Source: Sulfurovum xiamenensis | GTDB taxonomy: Bacteria; Campylobacterota; Campylobacteria; Campylobacterales; Sulfurovaceae | Assembly: GCF_030347995.1 (NCBI RefSeq) | Contig: NZ_JAQIBC010000003.1 | Coordinates: 62,001-126,000 of the forward strand | Length of the DNA stretch: 64,000 bases | Direction of reading: 5' to 3' | Shown: piece by piece, positions 43,238 to 54,180 of the stretch | Layout: the number at the start of each line of letters is the position of its first letter | How positions within the stretch are numbered: position 1 is the first letter of the stretch | The notes under the pieces: generated by a model | The model's database searches: none | What the model was told of the DNA's origin: nothing | What the model saw: only the letters and a program-made list of their open reading frames with translations | Program-made: the position numbers and the translations under genes

Positions 43238-43909
43238 GGGTGGGCATACAAAGTAACGCATATTGATACTTTGCAATGGTGTGCTCCACCCTATGTAGTA
43301 GCTTTTTTCTCCATTTTTTACAACAGTGTAGTCTTCTTTAAAATAGTGTTTGAGCACAGTTTCTATAGATGTATTTTGACCTACGGTCTCTGCTATCCAG
43401 ATAAAGGTCAGTTTTTTTAATTGATGTACCTCTTTTCTCTTTCGGATGATCGCACGTAAAGAGGCTTCCGCTTCACACTCTGTCGTATCGTGAGACAATA
43501 CAGTGACATCAATAAGCGCTTCCAGACCATTGACACTTTGAATTTTTTTCCAGTAGTCATGTTTGAATTTATTGAAAAATGTTGGTTGAGGAATGGCTTT
43601 ACTATGGGTAACGATGTAGTTGACCCTTTGGATGTAATTAGGTGCATGTGAAACAATCTGTTCAATCTGCGTATCGTCATAGTCACCAGGGGTAAAACCC
43701 TCTGAATCTATCAGGTTTTTTTGTGTGAAAAACTTAAGAGATGAGGGGTCGGTGATCCTGGTTTTTTCATGGACTACAGCGACAGGATAGTCTTTTTGAC
43801 ATCCATAGTGACTCTCATTAAAGAGCAGATGTAATGCATCTTTTATCTGTATATTCGAAGGCGTATGTCTAAGTGCCTCCTGGAGCTCTTTAATAAGTGG
43901 TGTAAGCAT
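43232..43909 (-). CDS. Hypothetical protein, 225 residues, coupled to the YajR-like transporter
   Basis: I do not recognise this protein. It is soluble, without signal peptide. It has a mostly helical N-terminal two-thirds (YIQRVNYIVTHSKAIPQPTF in the middle) and a more beta-like end (KLTFIWIAETVG, EKSYYIGWSTPL). Its ATG overlaps the stop of the MFS gene as TAATG, so translation of the two is coupled. No catalytic motif is visible. The coupling suggests a function in the same process as the transporter, but the substrate is unknown. Confidence 0.75.
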   Translation of the reverse strand: MLTPLIKELQEALRHTPSNIQIKDALHLLFNESHYGCQKDYPVAVVHEKTRITDPSSLKFFTQKNLIDSEGFTPGDYDDTQIEQIVSHAPNYIQRVNYIVTHSKAIPQPTFFNKFKHDYWKKIQSVNGLEALIDVTVLSHDTTECEAEASLRAIIRKRKEVHQLKKLTFIWIAETVGQNTSIETVLKHYFKEDYTVVKNGEKSYYIGWSTPLQSINMRYFVCPPK

Positions 43910-45240
43910 TAACTCAACATCCCTCTGATCTCATCTTCATCTATGAGGTCTTTTTCATATTTGATAACAGCGATGTTCTCTGTTTCATTCACATAACTCT
44001 CTACAATCGCTTCATGACTCTTCAGGGAAGCCACCCTTTCGCGGTCAAAAATGTCTAAAGAAAGATAGACATTCCCTCTGTTGTTTGGGTTTGGCATGGT
44101 CGCTACCCAGATGAACCATATTACAGAAATGATTGCCACCACAACGGCAAGTGTGGCTCTGTCATAGTGCTGCATGAGCCAACCTGCAAGCAGACCACCC
44201 AGGAAGATACCTACATAGGCAAAAGTATTGGCTACACCCAATGCTGCACCTTTCTGGTGGACTTTGGCAAATTTGGCCACAAAACTCTGCAGGAGAGGTT
44301 CGAACATATTGAATCCGATGAAAAAAAGCACGACACCCACGACAAAGACCCACGCAGAACTCGCAAATCCCATCGCAAGAAAACCAAAGAAGATCACAGA
44401 AACCGAGATCATAAAGACTTGTTTCCCCTTACCGTACTTCTCTCCAAATATTGCTGCAGGTGCCATAGCGAAGAAACCAAAGATCATCGCAGGGAAATAG
44501 ACTTTCCAGAGTTCAGACTTTTCCCAACCAAAGCCGCCTTCAGTGAGCCCCTGTGTCATCACGACTGGAATGATAAAAAATGCCATGGTCATAATAGAGG
44601 AATGGAAAAGAAACGTAATGTACATACGTGTCAGAGATCTGTCTTTAAAGACCTCTAGCATCTTGGATTCCTCTTCTTCATAGCTGTGAACGATCGTCGG
44701 AGGCTGAGGGACGGCAGTAAATAAAATACCTATCGCCATCACCGAAAGAATCGCAGTCAGCCAAAAGAGTTTGTCTATCCCCCAGTGACCACCCACGACA
44801 GGTGCAATGATCATCGCTGCGGCAAAGCTAAGCGCGATCGTTCCACCCATGATGGCCATAGCATGGGCACGCTGCTCCTCTTTTACCAGGTCTGCAACCA
44901 TCGCTGAAACCACAGAACCGATGGCACCTGCACCCTGTAGAAAACGCCCGATAAGAAGCATGTAGATATTTTCACTCATTGCAGCGATCACGGAACCTAT
45001 AATGAAGATGATCAGACCAAAAAGCAGGGTCTTTTTACGTCCTATTTTGTCACTTGCCAGTCCAAAAGGTACTTGAAAAGCGGCTTGTGTAAGTGCATAA
45101 CCACCTACAACAAGACCTGCAAGGAAAGGTGTTGCGCCTTCCATGTCAAGTGCATAGATGGAGAGAACAGGAAGAACGATAAAGAGTCCAAAAAACCTCA
45201 ATCCCACAATGAGACTGAGCGGCATGATCTGTTTAATCAT
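43909..45240 (-). CDS. YajR-like MFS transporter with C-terminal ferredoxin-like domain
   Basis: The 443 residues have twelve membrane segments and the MFS motif A in the 2-3 loop (FGLASDKIGRKKTL). The GLRFFGLFIVLPVLSIYAL start and GRFLQGAGAIGSV block resemble E. coli YajR. A soluble tail (about 385-443: VYLSLDIFDRERV ... VIKYEKDLIDEDEI) looks like the YAM domain of YajR. The substrate is not known for the family. A minus-strand TATAAT lies at 45273-45278. Confidence 0.85.
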   Translation of the reverse strand: MIKQIMPLSLIVGLRFFGLFIVLPVLSIYALDMEGATPFLAGLVVGGYALTQAAFQVPFGLASDKIGRKKTLLFGLIIFIIGSVIAAMSENIYMLLIGRFLQGAGAIGSVVSAMVADLVKEEQRAHAMAIMGGTIALSFAAAMIIAPVVGGHWGIDKLFWLTAILSVMAIGILFTAVPQPPTIVHSYEEEESKMLEVFKDRSLTRMYITFLFHSSIMTMAFFIIPVVMTQGLTEGGFGWEKSELWKVYFPAMIFGFFAMAPAAIFGEKYGKGKQVFMISVSVIFFGFLAMGFASSAWVFVVGVVLFFIGFNMFEPLLQSFVAKFAKVHQKGAALGVANTFAYVGIFLGGLLAGWLMQHYDRATLAVVVAIISVIWFIWVATMPNPNNRGNVYLSLDIFDRERVASLKSHEAIVESYVNETENIAVIKYEKDLIDEDEIRGMLS

Positions 45241-45272
45241 AGTGATACCTCTATTTAGATAAAATTTCTCTC

Positions 45273-45278
45273 ATTATA
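45273..45278 (-). promoter_or_regulatory. -10 box for the YajR-like gene
   Basis: The minus strand reads TTATATAATGAG; the box lies 33 bases upstream of the start codon at 45240. Confidence 0.45.
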
Positions 45279-45356
45279 TAACGAAATATTTAAGAGTAGA
45301 TGATATAGGTGAAGATCTGTCATCTTATGTAAAAGAGGAAGCCTGAGTGGAAGGGA

Positions 45357-45387
45357 TTTTCACACGGTTTCACTCTGTGAAAAGGAG
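45357..45387 (+). promoter_or_regulatory. Hairpin covering the rdgB ribosome site
   Basis: TTTTCACA (45357-45364) pairs with TGTGAAAA (45376-45383). The 3' arm runs into the AAGGAG ribosome site (45382-45387), seven bases before the ATG. Folding would partly hide the site, so a temperature- or factor-sensitive control is possible. Confidence 0.35.
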
Positions 45388-45393
45388 ACTGAA

Positions 45394-45987
45394 ATGCGTA
45401 TCGTTCTAGCGACAGGGAACAAAGGAAAACTACGTGAATTCAAACAGATGTGTGAAGATGAAGTGGTTGCTTTTTCTGAACTTTTAGGTGAATTTGATAT
45501 CGTAGAAGACGGTGATACATTTGCTGCCAATGCACTCATTAAAGCACGTAAGATCTATGAAAAACTGGGTGAAGAGTATCTAGTGATATCTGATGACAGT
45601 GGTATCTCTCTGCCACTACTGGACGGGGCACCGGGTATTTACTCCGCACGTTATGCAGGAGAGGGTGCCACAGACAAAGAGAACCTCTATAAGCTGATAG
45701 AAGCGGTGAAAGAAAAAGGTTTGAAGTCTACACCGGCATATTATACGGCAGCGATCGCTATTGTCTCCAAATATGGAGAGTATGTGGTGCATGGATGGAT
45801 GCATGGGGATGTCATAGATGAGGTAAGAGGCGACAAAGGGTTTGGGTATGATCCGATCTTCATTCCTGCAGGATTTGACAAGACTTTGGGTGAGTTGGAT
45901 GATTGTGTTAAAAAAGCGATCTCACACAGAGCACAAGCATTGAAGTTGGCCAAACCGATCATACAAATGTTAAAGGGTAAAGCATGA
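45394..45987 (+). CDS. rdgB: dITP/XTP pyrophosphatase
   Basis: The RdgB/HAM1 enzyme removes non-canonical purine nucleoside triphosphates before they enter DNA or RNA. The 197 residues show the start [12 protein letters not shown], the metal-binding [20 protein letters not shown] block, GFGYDPIF, and SHRAQAL near the end. It overlaps the CiaB-like gene by 4 bases (ATGA), so the two share a message. Confidence 0.96.
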   Translation: MRIVLATGNKGKLREFKQMCEDEVVAFSELLGEFDIVEDGDTFAANALIKARKIYEKLGEEYLVISDDSGISLPLLDGAPGIYSARYAGEGATDKENLYKLIEAVKEKGLKSTPAYYTAAIAIVSKYGEYVVHGWMHGDVIDEVRGDKGFGYDPIFIPAGFDKTLGELDDCVKKAISHRAQALKLAKPIIQMLKGKA

Positions 45988-47819
45988 AAAAACAGTTTAT
46001 GGAAGATCTGCAGGTCATATATGATGAATTACAAAGCAGACAGGCCGATCTCAACCAATACTATGAACTATTGGATGAAACAAAAGGGCACGATCAAGCT
46101 TATAAGAGCGTAGAGGCATTTTTAACGCTTATTGGGTTACCGAGAAATAAAGACTCTGAAATGGCAGCGCTTACCCGTTTTGTGAATTTGCGTGAAGATG
46201 CGCTGGAACAAGTGTTGGAGAAGCAGGGCTGTTCTAAAGAAGAGATAGCAGTGAAAAAAGAGTTGGCCTATGGATTTACGAGTACGATGCACATAAACCG
46301 GCATGAAAATTTCATTGCATGGGTAGAGGAGAAGCAGCTTCTTACACCTTTTTATCGTGCGTTGATGTTGGGTGTACATCATGTTGGTCTTGCTATGAGC
46401 GTCTGGCAAAGCCACTGGACAGATCATATTCTTTACTCTGTGAACCTTGAGCTCAGTGAGATGTTTCACGGTGATGATGCAAAAGTATTTGAGATGCTTC
46501 AGAATGAGTCGCTGCTAGACAGAGACGAGAGCGGATCTATAGGAGACAGATCTTACTCTGTACTTAAAAAAGAGGACACTGGGTATAAAAGCATTGCCTA
46601 TGCGGAAGCATTTCCTGAAGAGGTGGCACAAGTGACTACAGCACTTGAACAGCTCATTGCTCTTTTGAACCAATATAAAGATGATGTTTTTGATCAAAAA
46701 TCAGAATGGATCGCCTATTTTACGGCGCTTAAAGTGGCTTTTACACATACGAAAACCGATGAACTCATAGGTAAATGGGCAGATGTTGATAGACGTTGGA
46801 TGGCTATAACGACACCATTGCAGGTAGGGCATCCCTTAGAGTATTATGAAGATCATTACAGAAAAGCTGTGGCTCTGGAATGGGATCTGCGTATTGTCAA
46901 TCCCAAATTGCAAGAGGGTTCAAGTACACGTAACAACATTAAACTTTTTGCCTATGAAATGGCAAAAAACTTTGGTAAAGAAGCCTTGCATACGATGAGT
47001 AAGAATCTTTTACAGGTGGATGAAACCCAGCTTTATATAGGTCAACCTGTCCTTTACTATGGAGCAGAGTTCAACGGTCTTTTCTCGGCACAGGTCGTAC
47101 CGAATGATGAACAGGTTTCAACAGAACTTGGGAAAAAGATCTTTGCCTATGCCGATTTTGTCATGGAGTCCAAAAAATCCAAACCCATTATGAAACTTTC
47201 AGTCGAAACTATGGGTGAAGATTTTGTGAAGAAACAAAGAGAACTTATAGATACGGATCCTGACCTTTGGCAAGAGATCTACGATATCTCTACAGTAGGA
47301 CATGAGTATGGTCATATCCTTTGGATAGATGAAGAGACGGAAAAAAAGATGAACCGCTCGGGACAGTTTAAAAATATCGAAGAGTTCAAAGCTACGGCAG
47401 GCGGACTGATGGCATTTTTCTCTAATGAGCGTGAAGCGCTGAAAACACACATTGTAGACGATGTGGTTTCACGGGCAGTGGGGCTTATGGCCTGGCGTGA
47501 GGTCGGTGAAGTTTTACCCTATTATTGTGAAGGATTGATCCATCTTGATATCCTTTTCAGCTCAGGTGTTATCACCTATGACGGAGAGATACGTATCGAC
47601 TACAGCAAGTATGACAAGATGAAAGAATCCTATCAAAATGCCTATAGAACTTTAGCAGAAAACTATCTTTCAAAAGTAGATGCAACGCTCTATTTGAATA
47701 CGTATGCGCGTAAAGAAAATGGTGTATATCTACCGGTAAAAGAGGAGATAAGATCATTTGTTGAACACTATTATGCAAGATATAAAGAGATAGGTCAGCA
47801 AACGATTACACTATCCTAA
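45984..47819 (+). CDS. ciaB: CiaB-like protein with HExxH metallopeptidase-type motif
   Basis: The 611-residue length and overall character match the Campylobacter invasion antigen B (CiaB, about 610 residues), whose homologues are also annotated in vent-dwelling relatives. It has no signal peptide. A zinc-binding HEYGH motif lies at residues 440-444, followed some 30 residues later by an EEFKATAGG stretch that could give the third ligand. An intracellular peptidase-like role would suit a free-living organism better than host invasion. The family match is from memory; the motif is seen directly. Confidence 0.65.
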   Translation: MKKQFMEDLQVIYDELQSRQADLNQYYELLDETKGHDQAYKSVEAFLTLIGLPRNKDSEMAALTRFVNLREDALEQVLEKQGCSKEEIAVKKELAYGFTSTMHINRHENFIAWVEEKQLLTPFYRALMLGVHHVGLAMSVWQSHWTDHILYSVNLELSEMFHGDDAKVFEMLQNESLLDRDESGSIGDRSYSVLKKEDTGYKSIAYAEAFPEEVAQVTTALEQLIALLNQYKDDVFDQKSEWIAYFTALKVAFTHTKTDELIGKWADVDRRWMAITTPLQVGHPLEYYEDHYRKAVALEWDLRIVNPKLQEGSSTRNNIKLFAYEMAKNFGKEALHTMSKNLLQVDETQLYIGQPVLYYGAEFNGLFSAQVVPNDEQVSTELGKKIFAYADFVMESKKSKPIMKLSVETMGEDFVKKQRELIDTDPDLWQEIYDISTVGHEYGHILWIDEETEKKMNRSGQFKNIEEFKATAGGLMAFFSNEREALKTHIVDDVVSRAVGLMAWREVGEVLPYYCEGLIHLDILFSSGVITYDGEIRIDYSKYDKMKESYQNAYRTLAENYLSKVDATLYLNTYARKENGVYLPVKEEIRSFVEHYYARYKEIGQQTITLS

Positions 47820-47898
47820 GAACTCAGCAGCAGGGAGTTCCTACTCTTCTGCCATTATTTAATTATTTTCCTTCACCATTCTCTAACCTCATTTTGGA

Positions 47899-47904
47899 TA
47901 TAAT
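47899..47904 (+). promoter_or_regulatory. -10 box for the aminotransferase-ddl gene series
   Basis: TATAAT in TTGGATATAATCCACG lies 46 bases before the ATG at 47950. The following genes up to ddl have gaps of 0-12 bases or overlaps, so this may drive the whole series. Confidence 0.55.
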
Positions 47905-47949
47905 CCACGTAACTATGCCGTCATTAGAACGGTGAAAACGAGGATACTT

Positions 47950-49059
47950 ATGCTACTTTTTACCCCAGGACCTACACCAGTACCGGAGTCTGTACGCCAA
48001 GCTATGGCAACACCTACGATACACCATAGAACACCAGAATTTGAAGCTATTTTTAAAGAAGCCCGTGAACGACTTTTAAAACTTCTTGGGATGGATGAGT
48101 GTGTGATGATAGCCTCTTCAGGCACAGGTGCAATGCAGGCATGTATGTTAAACCTGTGTAAGAGCAAGGCTTTGACGGTAAATGCCGGTAAGTTTGGTGA
48201 GCGTTTCGGGAAGATCGCTGATGCAATGGGAAGAGACAAAGTGGAGCTCAGCTATGAGTGGAATACACCTTGTTCAGTTGCCGATGTTGAGAATGCTTTG
48301 AATGAGAATGCGGATATCGATGCGATCTTTATACAGGTGTGTGAAAGTGCCGGCGGACTTCGTCATCCTGTAGAAGCGATTGCGAAAAGAGCCAAAGAGA
48401 TCAACCCTGATATTATGATCGTAGCAGATGGTATCACGGCGGTAGGTGTAGAGCGTATTGATATCTCGAATATCGATGCATTGGTGACAGGAAGCCAAAA
48501 AGCGTTGATGCTCCCTCCTGGACTTGCGATGATCGGTCTTTCACAGGCAGCTGTAGAGAAGATAGGTAAAGGGGAAGACTACTACTTCAACCTTGCTTCA
48601 GAGATCAAAAAACAGCAGCAGAACACGACAGCATATACGGCTGCAACAACACTGATCATAGGGCTCAATGCTATCTTCGATGCGATCGAGGAAGAGGGTG
48701 TCGATGCTTTATATGCAAATACAGCAGCAAGAGCATGTGCAACACAGGCAGCACTGGAAGCGATAGGTTTTTCCATGTATCCTCAAACACCGGCACCATC
48801 TATGAGTACAGTGTTCGATGAAGATGCTGAACCTATACGTAAACTGCTTAAAACAAAGTATGGTGTAAATATGGCAGGTGGGCAAGACCACCTCAAAGGT
48901 AAGATATTCCGTATCAACCAAATGGGTCTTATCCCTGTCTATGAGTCTGCATGGGTAGTGAATGCTATTGAGTTGGCTTTGGCTGACCTCGGTAGAAGAG
49001 CGTTTGATGGTACGGCAGGCCGTGTTTTTAACGAAACGTATTTTGAGAAGAGTAACTAA
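47950..49059 (+). CDS. PLP-dependent aminotransferase, serine-pyruvate/alanine-glyoxylate family
   Basis: A class V aminotransferase of 369 residues from the ATG at 47950, behind GAGGA; the GTG at 47932 is less likely. The LFTPGPTPVPE start, the SSGTGAMQA phosphate loop, the cofactor aspartate in VADGITAVG (Asp160) and the Schiff-base lysine in TGSQKALMLPPG (Lys184) are present. Members are annotated as alanine-glyoxylate or serine-pyruvate aminotransferase, or as the old hydrogenase 42-kDa subunit. A role in serine/glycine metabolism is likely, but the substrate is unproven. Confidence 0.88.
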   Translation: MLLFTPGPTPVPESVRQAMATPTIHHRTPEFEAIFKEARERLLKLLGMDECVMIASSGTGAMQACMLNLCKSKALTVNAGKFGERFGKIADAMGRDKVELSYEWNTPCSVADVENALNENADIDAIFIQVCESAGGLRHPVEAIAKRAKEINPDIMIVADGITAVGVERIDISNIDALVTGSQKALMLPPGLAMIGLSQAAVEKIGKGEDYYFNLASEIKKQQQNTTAYTAATTLIIGLNAIFDAIEEEGVDALYANTAARACATQAALEAIGFSMYPQTPAPSMSTVFDEDAEPIRKLLKTKYGVNMAGGQDHLKGKIFRINQMGLIPVYESAWVVNAIELALADLGRRAFDGTAGRVFNETYFEKSN

Positions 49060-49905
49060 ATGATATTTGAACACGAGATCCCTAGTGGGAGTAGGCTTTA
49101 TTTTGGACAAAGTGCCAAGATAAAAAGAGAGATAGAACGTATCGCCAGTGAAACATTGGAGACGCTTGGATTTGAAGAGATCGTTACACCGCTCTTCTCT
49201 TACCACCAGCATGAATGTTTCGAAGACCAAAAGCTCTTGGTCAGACTGAATGATGCAGAAAATCACGAAGTCACGTTACGTGCAGACTCCACGGCAGATG
49301 TGGTGCGTATCGTGACCAAAAGATTGGGGCGTAGTACAGAGTCAAAAAAGTGGTTCTATATCCAACCAACAGTGACGTTCCCGACAAAAGAGCAGTATCA
49401 GATCGGGGCAGAAGTGATTGATGGTACCTTTAAAGACATCGCAGAGACAACGACAACGCTTTTAAAGCAGATAGGATCCGAACCTGTGATGCAGATAGCC
49501 AATATCCGTATCCCGCATCTTTTAAATGAAAAATACGGGGTCTCTTTAGATGTATTGAAATCGATGCATGTGGAACAGATCATGGCGGCAGATCTGCCTT
49601 GGATCGAACAGCTTGTAAGAATCAATGCTGTCAGTGACCTTGAAGATCTTAACCCATTCCCTGATGACATCAAAGCGGAACTTGAAAAGATCAAAGAAGC
49701 CACAGATAAAGTAGCGTACAACAACATGGTTATCTCTCCACTCTTCTATGCGAAGATGAGATACTATGACTCTTTGACATTCAGAATGTTTGAAGACAAC
49801 AGTCTTTTGGCAATGGGCGGAATATACACCATAGACGGCGTAGAAGCAGCAGGATTTGCACTCTATACAGATGAGTGTATCAGTAATAAAATGAACAGAG
49901 GATAA
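49060..49905 (+). CDS. hisZ: ATP phosphoribosyltransferase regulatory subunit-like protein
   Basis: HisZ is a catalytically inactive relative of histidyl-tRNA synthetase that activates the short form of HisG. The 281 residues begin with a class II synthetase-type motif (SGSRLYFGQSAKIKREIERIA ... GFEEIVTPLF) and keep the RADSTADVVRIV region. It is shorter than most HisZ (about 390) and lacks the C-terminal anticodon-binding part, which HisZ proteins normally lack. Its ATG follows the aminotransferase stop without gap and purA follows after 6 bases. hisG is not nearby. Confidence 0.8.
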   Translation: MIFEHEIPSGSRLYFGQSAKIKREIERIASETLETLGFEEIVTPLFSYHQHECFEDQKLLVRLNDAENHEVTLRADSTADVVRIVTKRLGRSTESKKWFYIQPTVTFPTKEQYQIGAEVIDGTFKDIAETTTTLLKQIGSEPVMQIANIRIPHLLNEKYGVSLDVLKSMHVEQIMAADLPWIEQLVRINAVSDLEDLNPFPDDIKAELEKIKEATDKVAYNNMVISPLFYAKMRYYDSLTFRMFEDNSLLAMGGIYTIDGVEAAGFALYTDECISNKMNRG

Positions 49906-49911
49906 AGGTAG

Positions 49912-51162
<1,251 letters not shown>

Positions 51163-51174
51163 TAAGGGGTAGCA

Positions 51175-51726
51175 ATGAGACTAAAACCACAACAGACAGG
51201 ATATGTAGCAACAAAAATCGGGATAGATCTAGCCAATGCACCTTTTATTACTCTGCCAAAAGGAAGAGAAGCAGTAGTGGCTGCAGCAAAAAAGATCATC
51301 GATGAAAATCTTGAAAAAGAACGCGCGCTTGATGAAAAAGTCAAAAAGATCATAGAAGAGAATTATGATGAGATAGAGTTCCAACATGCCGATGAGAGAC
51401 AACTCTTTTTTATGATCAAAAAGAAAATGGCCCCTGAGCATGGTGTGATCATGAATTATGATGACAGATACAATGACCTGGCACACTTGATCTTGGATGA
51501 ATTGTATGAAAATTACCTTGCAGAATATACAGTGAATGAAAACCAGGTGAAGAATGTGATATTTAAATCTTTCAAAACCTTTGCAGATGCCTATGATGAG
51601 ATAGATGATATAGTTTATACAAAGATCAAAGGTATGGAGAAAGAAGTGATTCCTGGTTCACAGGATTATGAACTCCTCTATGAAAGATTGTATCAGGAAG
51701 AACTATCGAAAAGAGGTATGCTGTGA
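51175..51726 (+). CDS. DUF507 family protein
   Basis: The 183 residues fit the DUF507 family as I recall it, starting MRLKPQQTGYVATKIGIDL and made of long charged helices, with no membrane segment. The function is unknown. In Campylobacterota it often stands next to carA. AAGGGGTAG precedes the ATG. Its stop overlaps the carA start (TGATG), so the products are translationally coupled. Confidence 0.8.
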   Translation: MRLKPQQTGYVATKIGIDLANAPFITLPKGREAVVAAAKKIIDENLEKERALDEKVKKIIEENYDEIEFQHADERQLFFMIKKKMAPEHGVIMNYDDRYNDLAHLILDELYENYLAEYTVNENQVKNVIFKSFKTFADAYDEIDDIVYTKIKGMEKEVIPGSQDYELLYERLYQEELSKRGML

Positions 51727-52844
51727 TGAATAAGATATCTTTGTATTTTGAAAATGGATTGATGCTTGAAGCAAAAAGTTTTGGTGCAGAAGGTACGTCT
51801 GTAGGAGAGATCGTTTTTAATACATCTCTGACAGGATACCAAGAGATCACGACAGACCCTTCTTATGCAGGACAATTTGTGACATTCACGACACCCGAGA
51901 TAGGTAATGTAGGGTGCAATGCTCAAGATATGGAGAGTAAAGGTGCCTACTGTAAAGGGGTCATCGTACGCAGTTATCAGGATCGCCCTTCTAACTTTAG
52001 ATGTGAAGAGACGTTAGCAGAGTTGCTCAAAAGAGAGAATGTACTTGGTATTACTGAGATAGATACTCGATTTTTGACAAAAATGCTTAGAGACGAAGGG
52101 GCGATGATGATGGTAGCTTCTACTGAGATACATGATCAGGATGCACTGAAAAAAGTACTGGACTCTTCCCCGCGTATTGAGGAAGTGAATTACATTGAAC
52201 AGGTCAGTACAAAAGAGAGTTATATCCATCCTGAAGGGCGTTACAATACAGATACATTCCAGTATGACGCACCTAATACCACAAAAAAGATCATCGCACT
52301 TGACTTTGGTATTAAAAGAAATATTCTTAATGAATTGACACATGCAGGTATGGAAGTCACGGTTGTACCAAACTCCATATCAGCCGAAGAGATCATTGAG
52401 AAAGTCGATGCAAAAGAGTGTGATGGGGTATTCCTTTCAAATGGACCCGGGGACCCGCTTATTTTAACAGAGGAACATGAGAAGATCAAAAAACTGATCG
52501 CTCGCAAAGTACCGATTTTTGGTATCTGTCTTGGGCATCAGTTACTTTCTATCTCACATGGTTATGATACCTATAAACTGAAGTTCGGACACCATGGTGG
52601 AAATCACCCTGTGAGTAATGTGGTAACGGGTAAAGTAGAGATCACGGCACAAAACCACAACTATAATGTACCTGATAACATTACTGAAGTGGCGACTGTC
52701 ACACATATGAACCTTTTTGACAATACGATAGAGGGACTCAAATACAATGATTCTCCAACCATGTCGGTACAACATCACCCGGAGGCTAGTCCTGGACCGC
52801 ATGAAAGTGCCTATATCTTTGGCGAATTTGCCAAAATGCTTTAA
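51726..52844 (+). CDS. carA: Carbamoyl-phosphate synthase small (glutaminase) subunit
   Basis: CarA releases ammonia from glutamine for carbamoyl phosphate, used in pyrimidine and arginine synthesis. From the ATG at 51726 it has 372 residues. The N-terminal domain has EIVFNTSLTGYQEI. The class I amidotransferase domain has the nucleophile in GICLGHQLL and the His/Glu pair in QHHPEASPGPH. carB is not adjacent, as often in this phylum. A GTG at 51723 would only add one residue. Confidence 0.97.
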   Translation: MNKISLYFENGLMLEAKSFGAEGTSVGEIVFNTSLTGYQEITTDPSYAGQFVTFTTPEIGNVGCNAQDMESKGAYCKGVIVRSYQDRPSNFRCEETLAELLKRENVLGITEIDTRFLTKMLRDEGAMMMVASTEIHDQDALKKVLDSSPRIEEVNYIEQVSTKESYIHPEGRYNTDTFQYDAPNTTKKIIALDFGIKRNILNELTHAGMEVTVVPNSISAEEIIEKVDAKECDGVFLSNGPGDPLILTEEHEKIKKLIARKVPIFGICLGHQLLSISHGYDTYKLKFGHHGGNHPVSNVVTGKVEITAQNHNYNVPDNITEVATVTHMNLFDNTIEGLKYNDSPTMSVQHHPEASPGPHESAYIFGEFAKML

Positions 52845-52853
52845 GGACGAGAG

Positions 52854-53894
52854 ATGAAAATAGCGATATTGTTTGGTGGATCCAGTTATGAACATGAGAT
52901 AAGCATTGTGTCTGCCATTACAATGAAAAAAGTTTTAAAAAACGCTACACTGGTCTATATCTTTGTAAGCAGTGACAGAAAATTTTATCTCATAGATACG
53001 CAGAAGATCAATTCTAAACTCTTTTCATCAGGTGAATATAAAAAATCCAAAGAATTGACACTTAAAAATGGTGGTTTCCAGGTAGATGGTATGTTTGGAA
53101 GCAAGCGTATCGATTTTGATGTAGCACTGAACCTTATCCATGGAAGAGATGGAGAGGATGGGAAGATAGCATCATTGATGGAATTCTACACGATTCCTTT
53201 CATCTCCCCTAGAATAGAAGCTTCGGCACTCTCTTATAACAAACTTTATACCAAATTTTTAGCAGAAAGTGTAGGTGTCAAAACGGTAGCCTACGAATAT
53301 CTTTCTAAAAATGATGAGAGAAAGATCGCTATGCCATACCCTATTATTATCAAACCGGTCCGTTTGGGTTCCAGCATAGGTGTAAGTATTGTAAAAGACG
53401 CTTCAGAGCTTGATTATGCGCTTGATGTCGCTTTTGAATTTGACACCGATGTGATCATAGAACCTTTTATCGAAGGGGTGAAAGAGTTTAACCAGGCAGG
53501 GACATACACGAATGATTGGGAACTTTCTATCGTAGAAGAACCTCACAAAGAGGAGTTCCTGGATTTTGAAAAAAAATACATGGACTTTTCGAGAGATTCT
53601 CAAGTTTTGGCAGCGGATATTTCAGATGCGCTAAAAGCGAAGATCCAAGAGAGTTTCAAAAAGATCTATGACCCTCTTTTCAGAGGGAGTATCATACGTT
53701 GTGACTTTTTTGTTGTTGAGGGTAAAGTACTTCTGAACGAGATCAACCCTATCCCGGGTTCTATGGCGAATTATCTGTTCGAAGATTTTGAAGGGTTGGT
53801 AGAGAGACTTTCAAAACATCTTCCTAAAGAGCAAAATATAGCAGTAGATTACCAATACATACATTCTATCCAAAGTGCAAAAGGCAAAGCCTAA
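52854..53894 (+). CDS. ddl: D-alanine--D-alanine ligase
   Basis: Ddl makes the D-Ala-D-Ala end of peptidoglycan stem peptides. The 346 residues show the LFGGSSYEHEISIVSA start, NLIHGRDGEDG, the ATP-grasp region (KPVRLGSSIGVSIV) and LNEINPIPGSM near the end. The 346-residue length matches the Campylobacterota type. It is the last gene of the series; a small palindrome follows the stop. Confidence 0.95.
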   Translation: MKIAILFGGSSYEHEISIVSAITMKKVLKNATLVYIFVSSDRKFYLIDTQKINSKLFSSGEYKKSKELTLKNGGFQVDGMFGSKRIDFDVALNLIHGRDGEDGKIASLMEFYTIPFISPRIEASALSYNKLYTKFLAESVGVKTVAYEYLSKNDERKIAMPYPIIIKPVRLGSSIGVSIVKDASELDYALDVAFEFDTDVIIEPFIEGVKEFNQAGTYTNDWELSIVEEPHKEEFLDFEKKYMDFSRDSQVLAADISDALKAKIQESFKKIYDPLFRGSIIRCDFFVVEGKVLLNEINPIPGSMANYLFEDFEGLVERLSKHLPKEQNIAVDYQYIHSIQSAKGKA

Positions 53895-53903
53895 ACTTTT
53901 CTT

Positions 53904-53968
53904 ACTATAAGTGTTATAGTACCATTCTTTATTCTATCATATCCATCAGGGGAAGCGTACACTTTCCC
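53904..53968 (+). terminator. Hairpins after ddl
   Basis: ACTATAA-GTG-TTATAGT (53904-53920) is a perfect 7-pair stem, and GGGAA (53950-53954) pairs with TTCCC (53964-53968). Neither has a good T-tract, so termination here is probable but not certain. Confidence 0.4.
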
Positions 53969-54180
53969 TTAAAATAATCCTACCCATAATCAGTTTACTT
54001 AATCTAATGTAAAAAATTACAAAATCTTATATATAATTAAAAAAATTACTTTCTGTAACTTAAAAGTCTTTTTTATCAATCAAATACACTTTAATCAATA
54101 TTTTTTCATTGCCATTTAAGTGATTGTGCCCTAGAATTGTTCGTATTTTTACAAATATAGACATAAACAGGGGAGTGTAG
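53969..54180 (+). promoter_or_regulatory. AT-rich regulatory region of the A2-type oxidase cluster
   Basis: About 210 bases without a gene and very rich in A/T. Two ATCAAT words (54075-54080 and 54094-54099) lie 19 bases apart in the same direction, and TATAGA at about 54157-54162 may be a -10 box. These could hold an activator or repressor site; no known operator was recognised. Confidence 0.35.

Noticed and set aside
49060..49905. hisZ as a truncated hisS pseudogene
   Set aside because: The frame is intact, well spaced in an operon and has a coherent N-terminal catalytic-like domain; absence of the anticodon domain is normal for HisZ.
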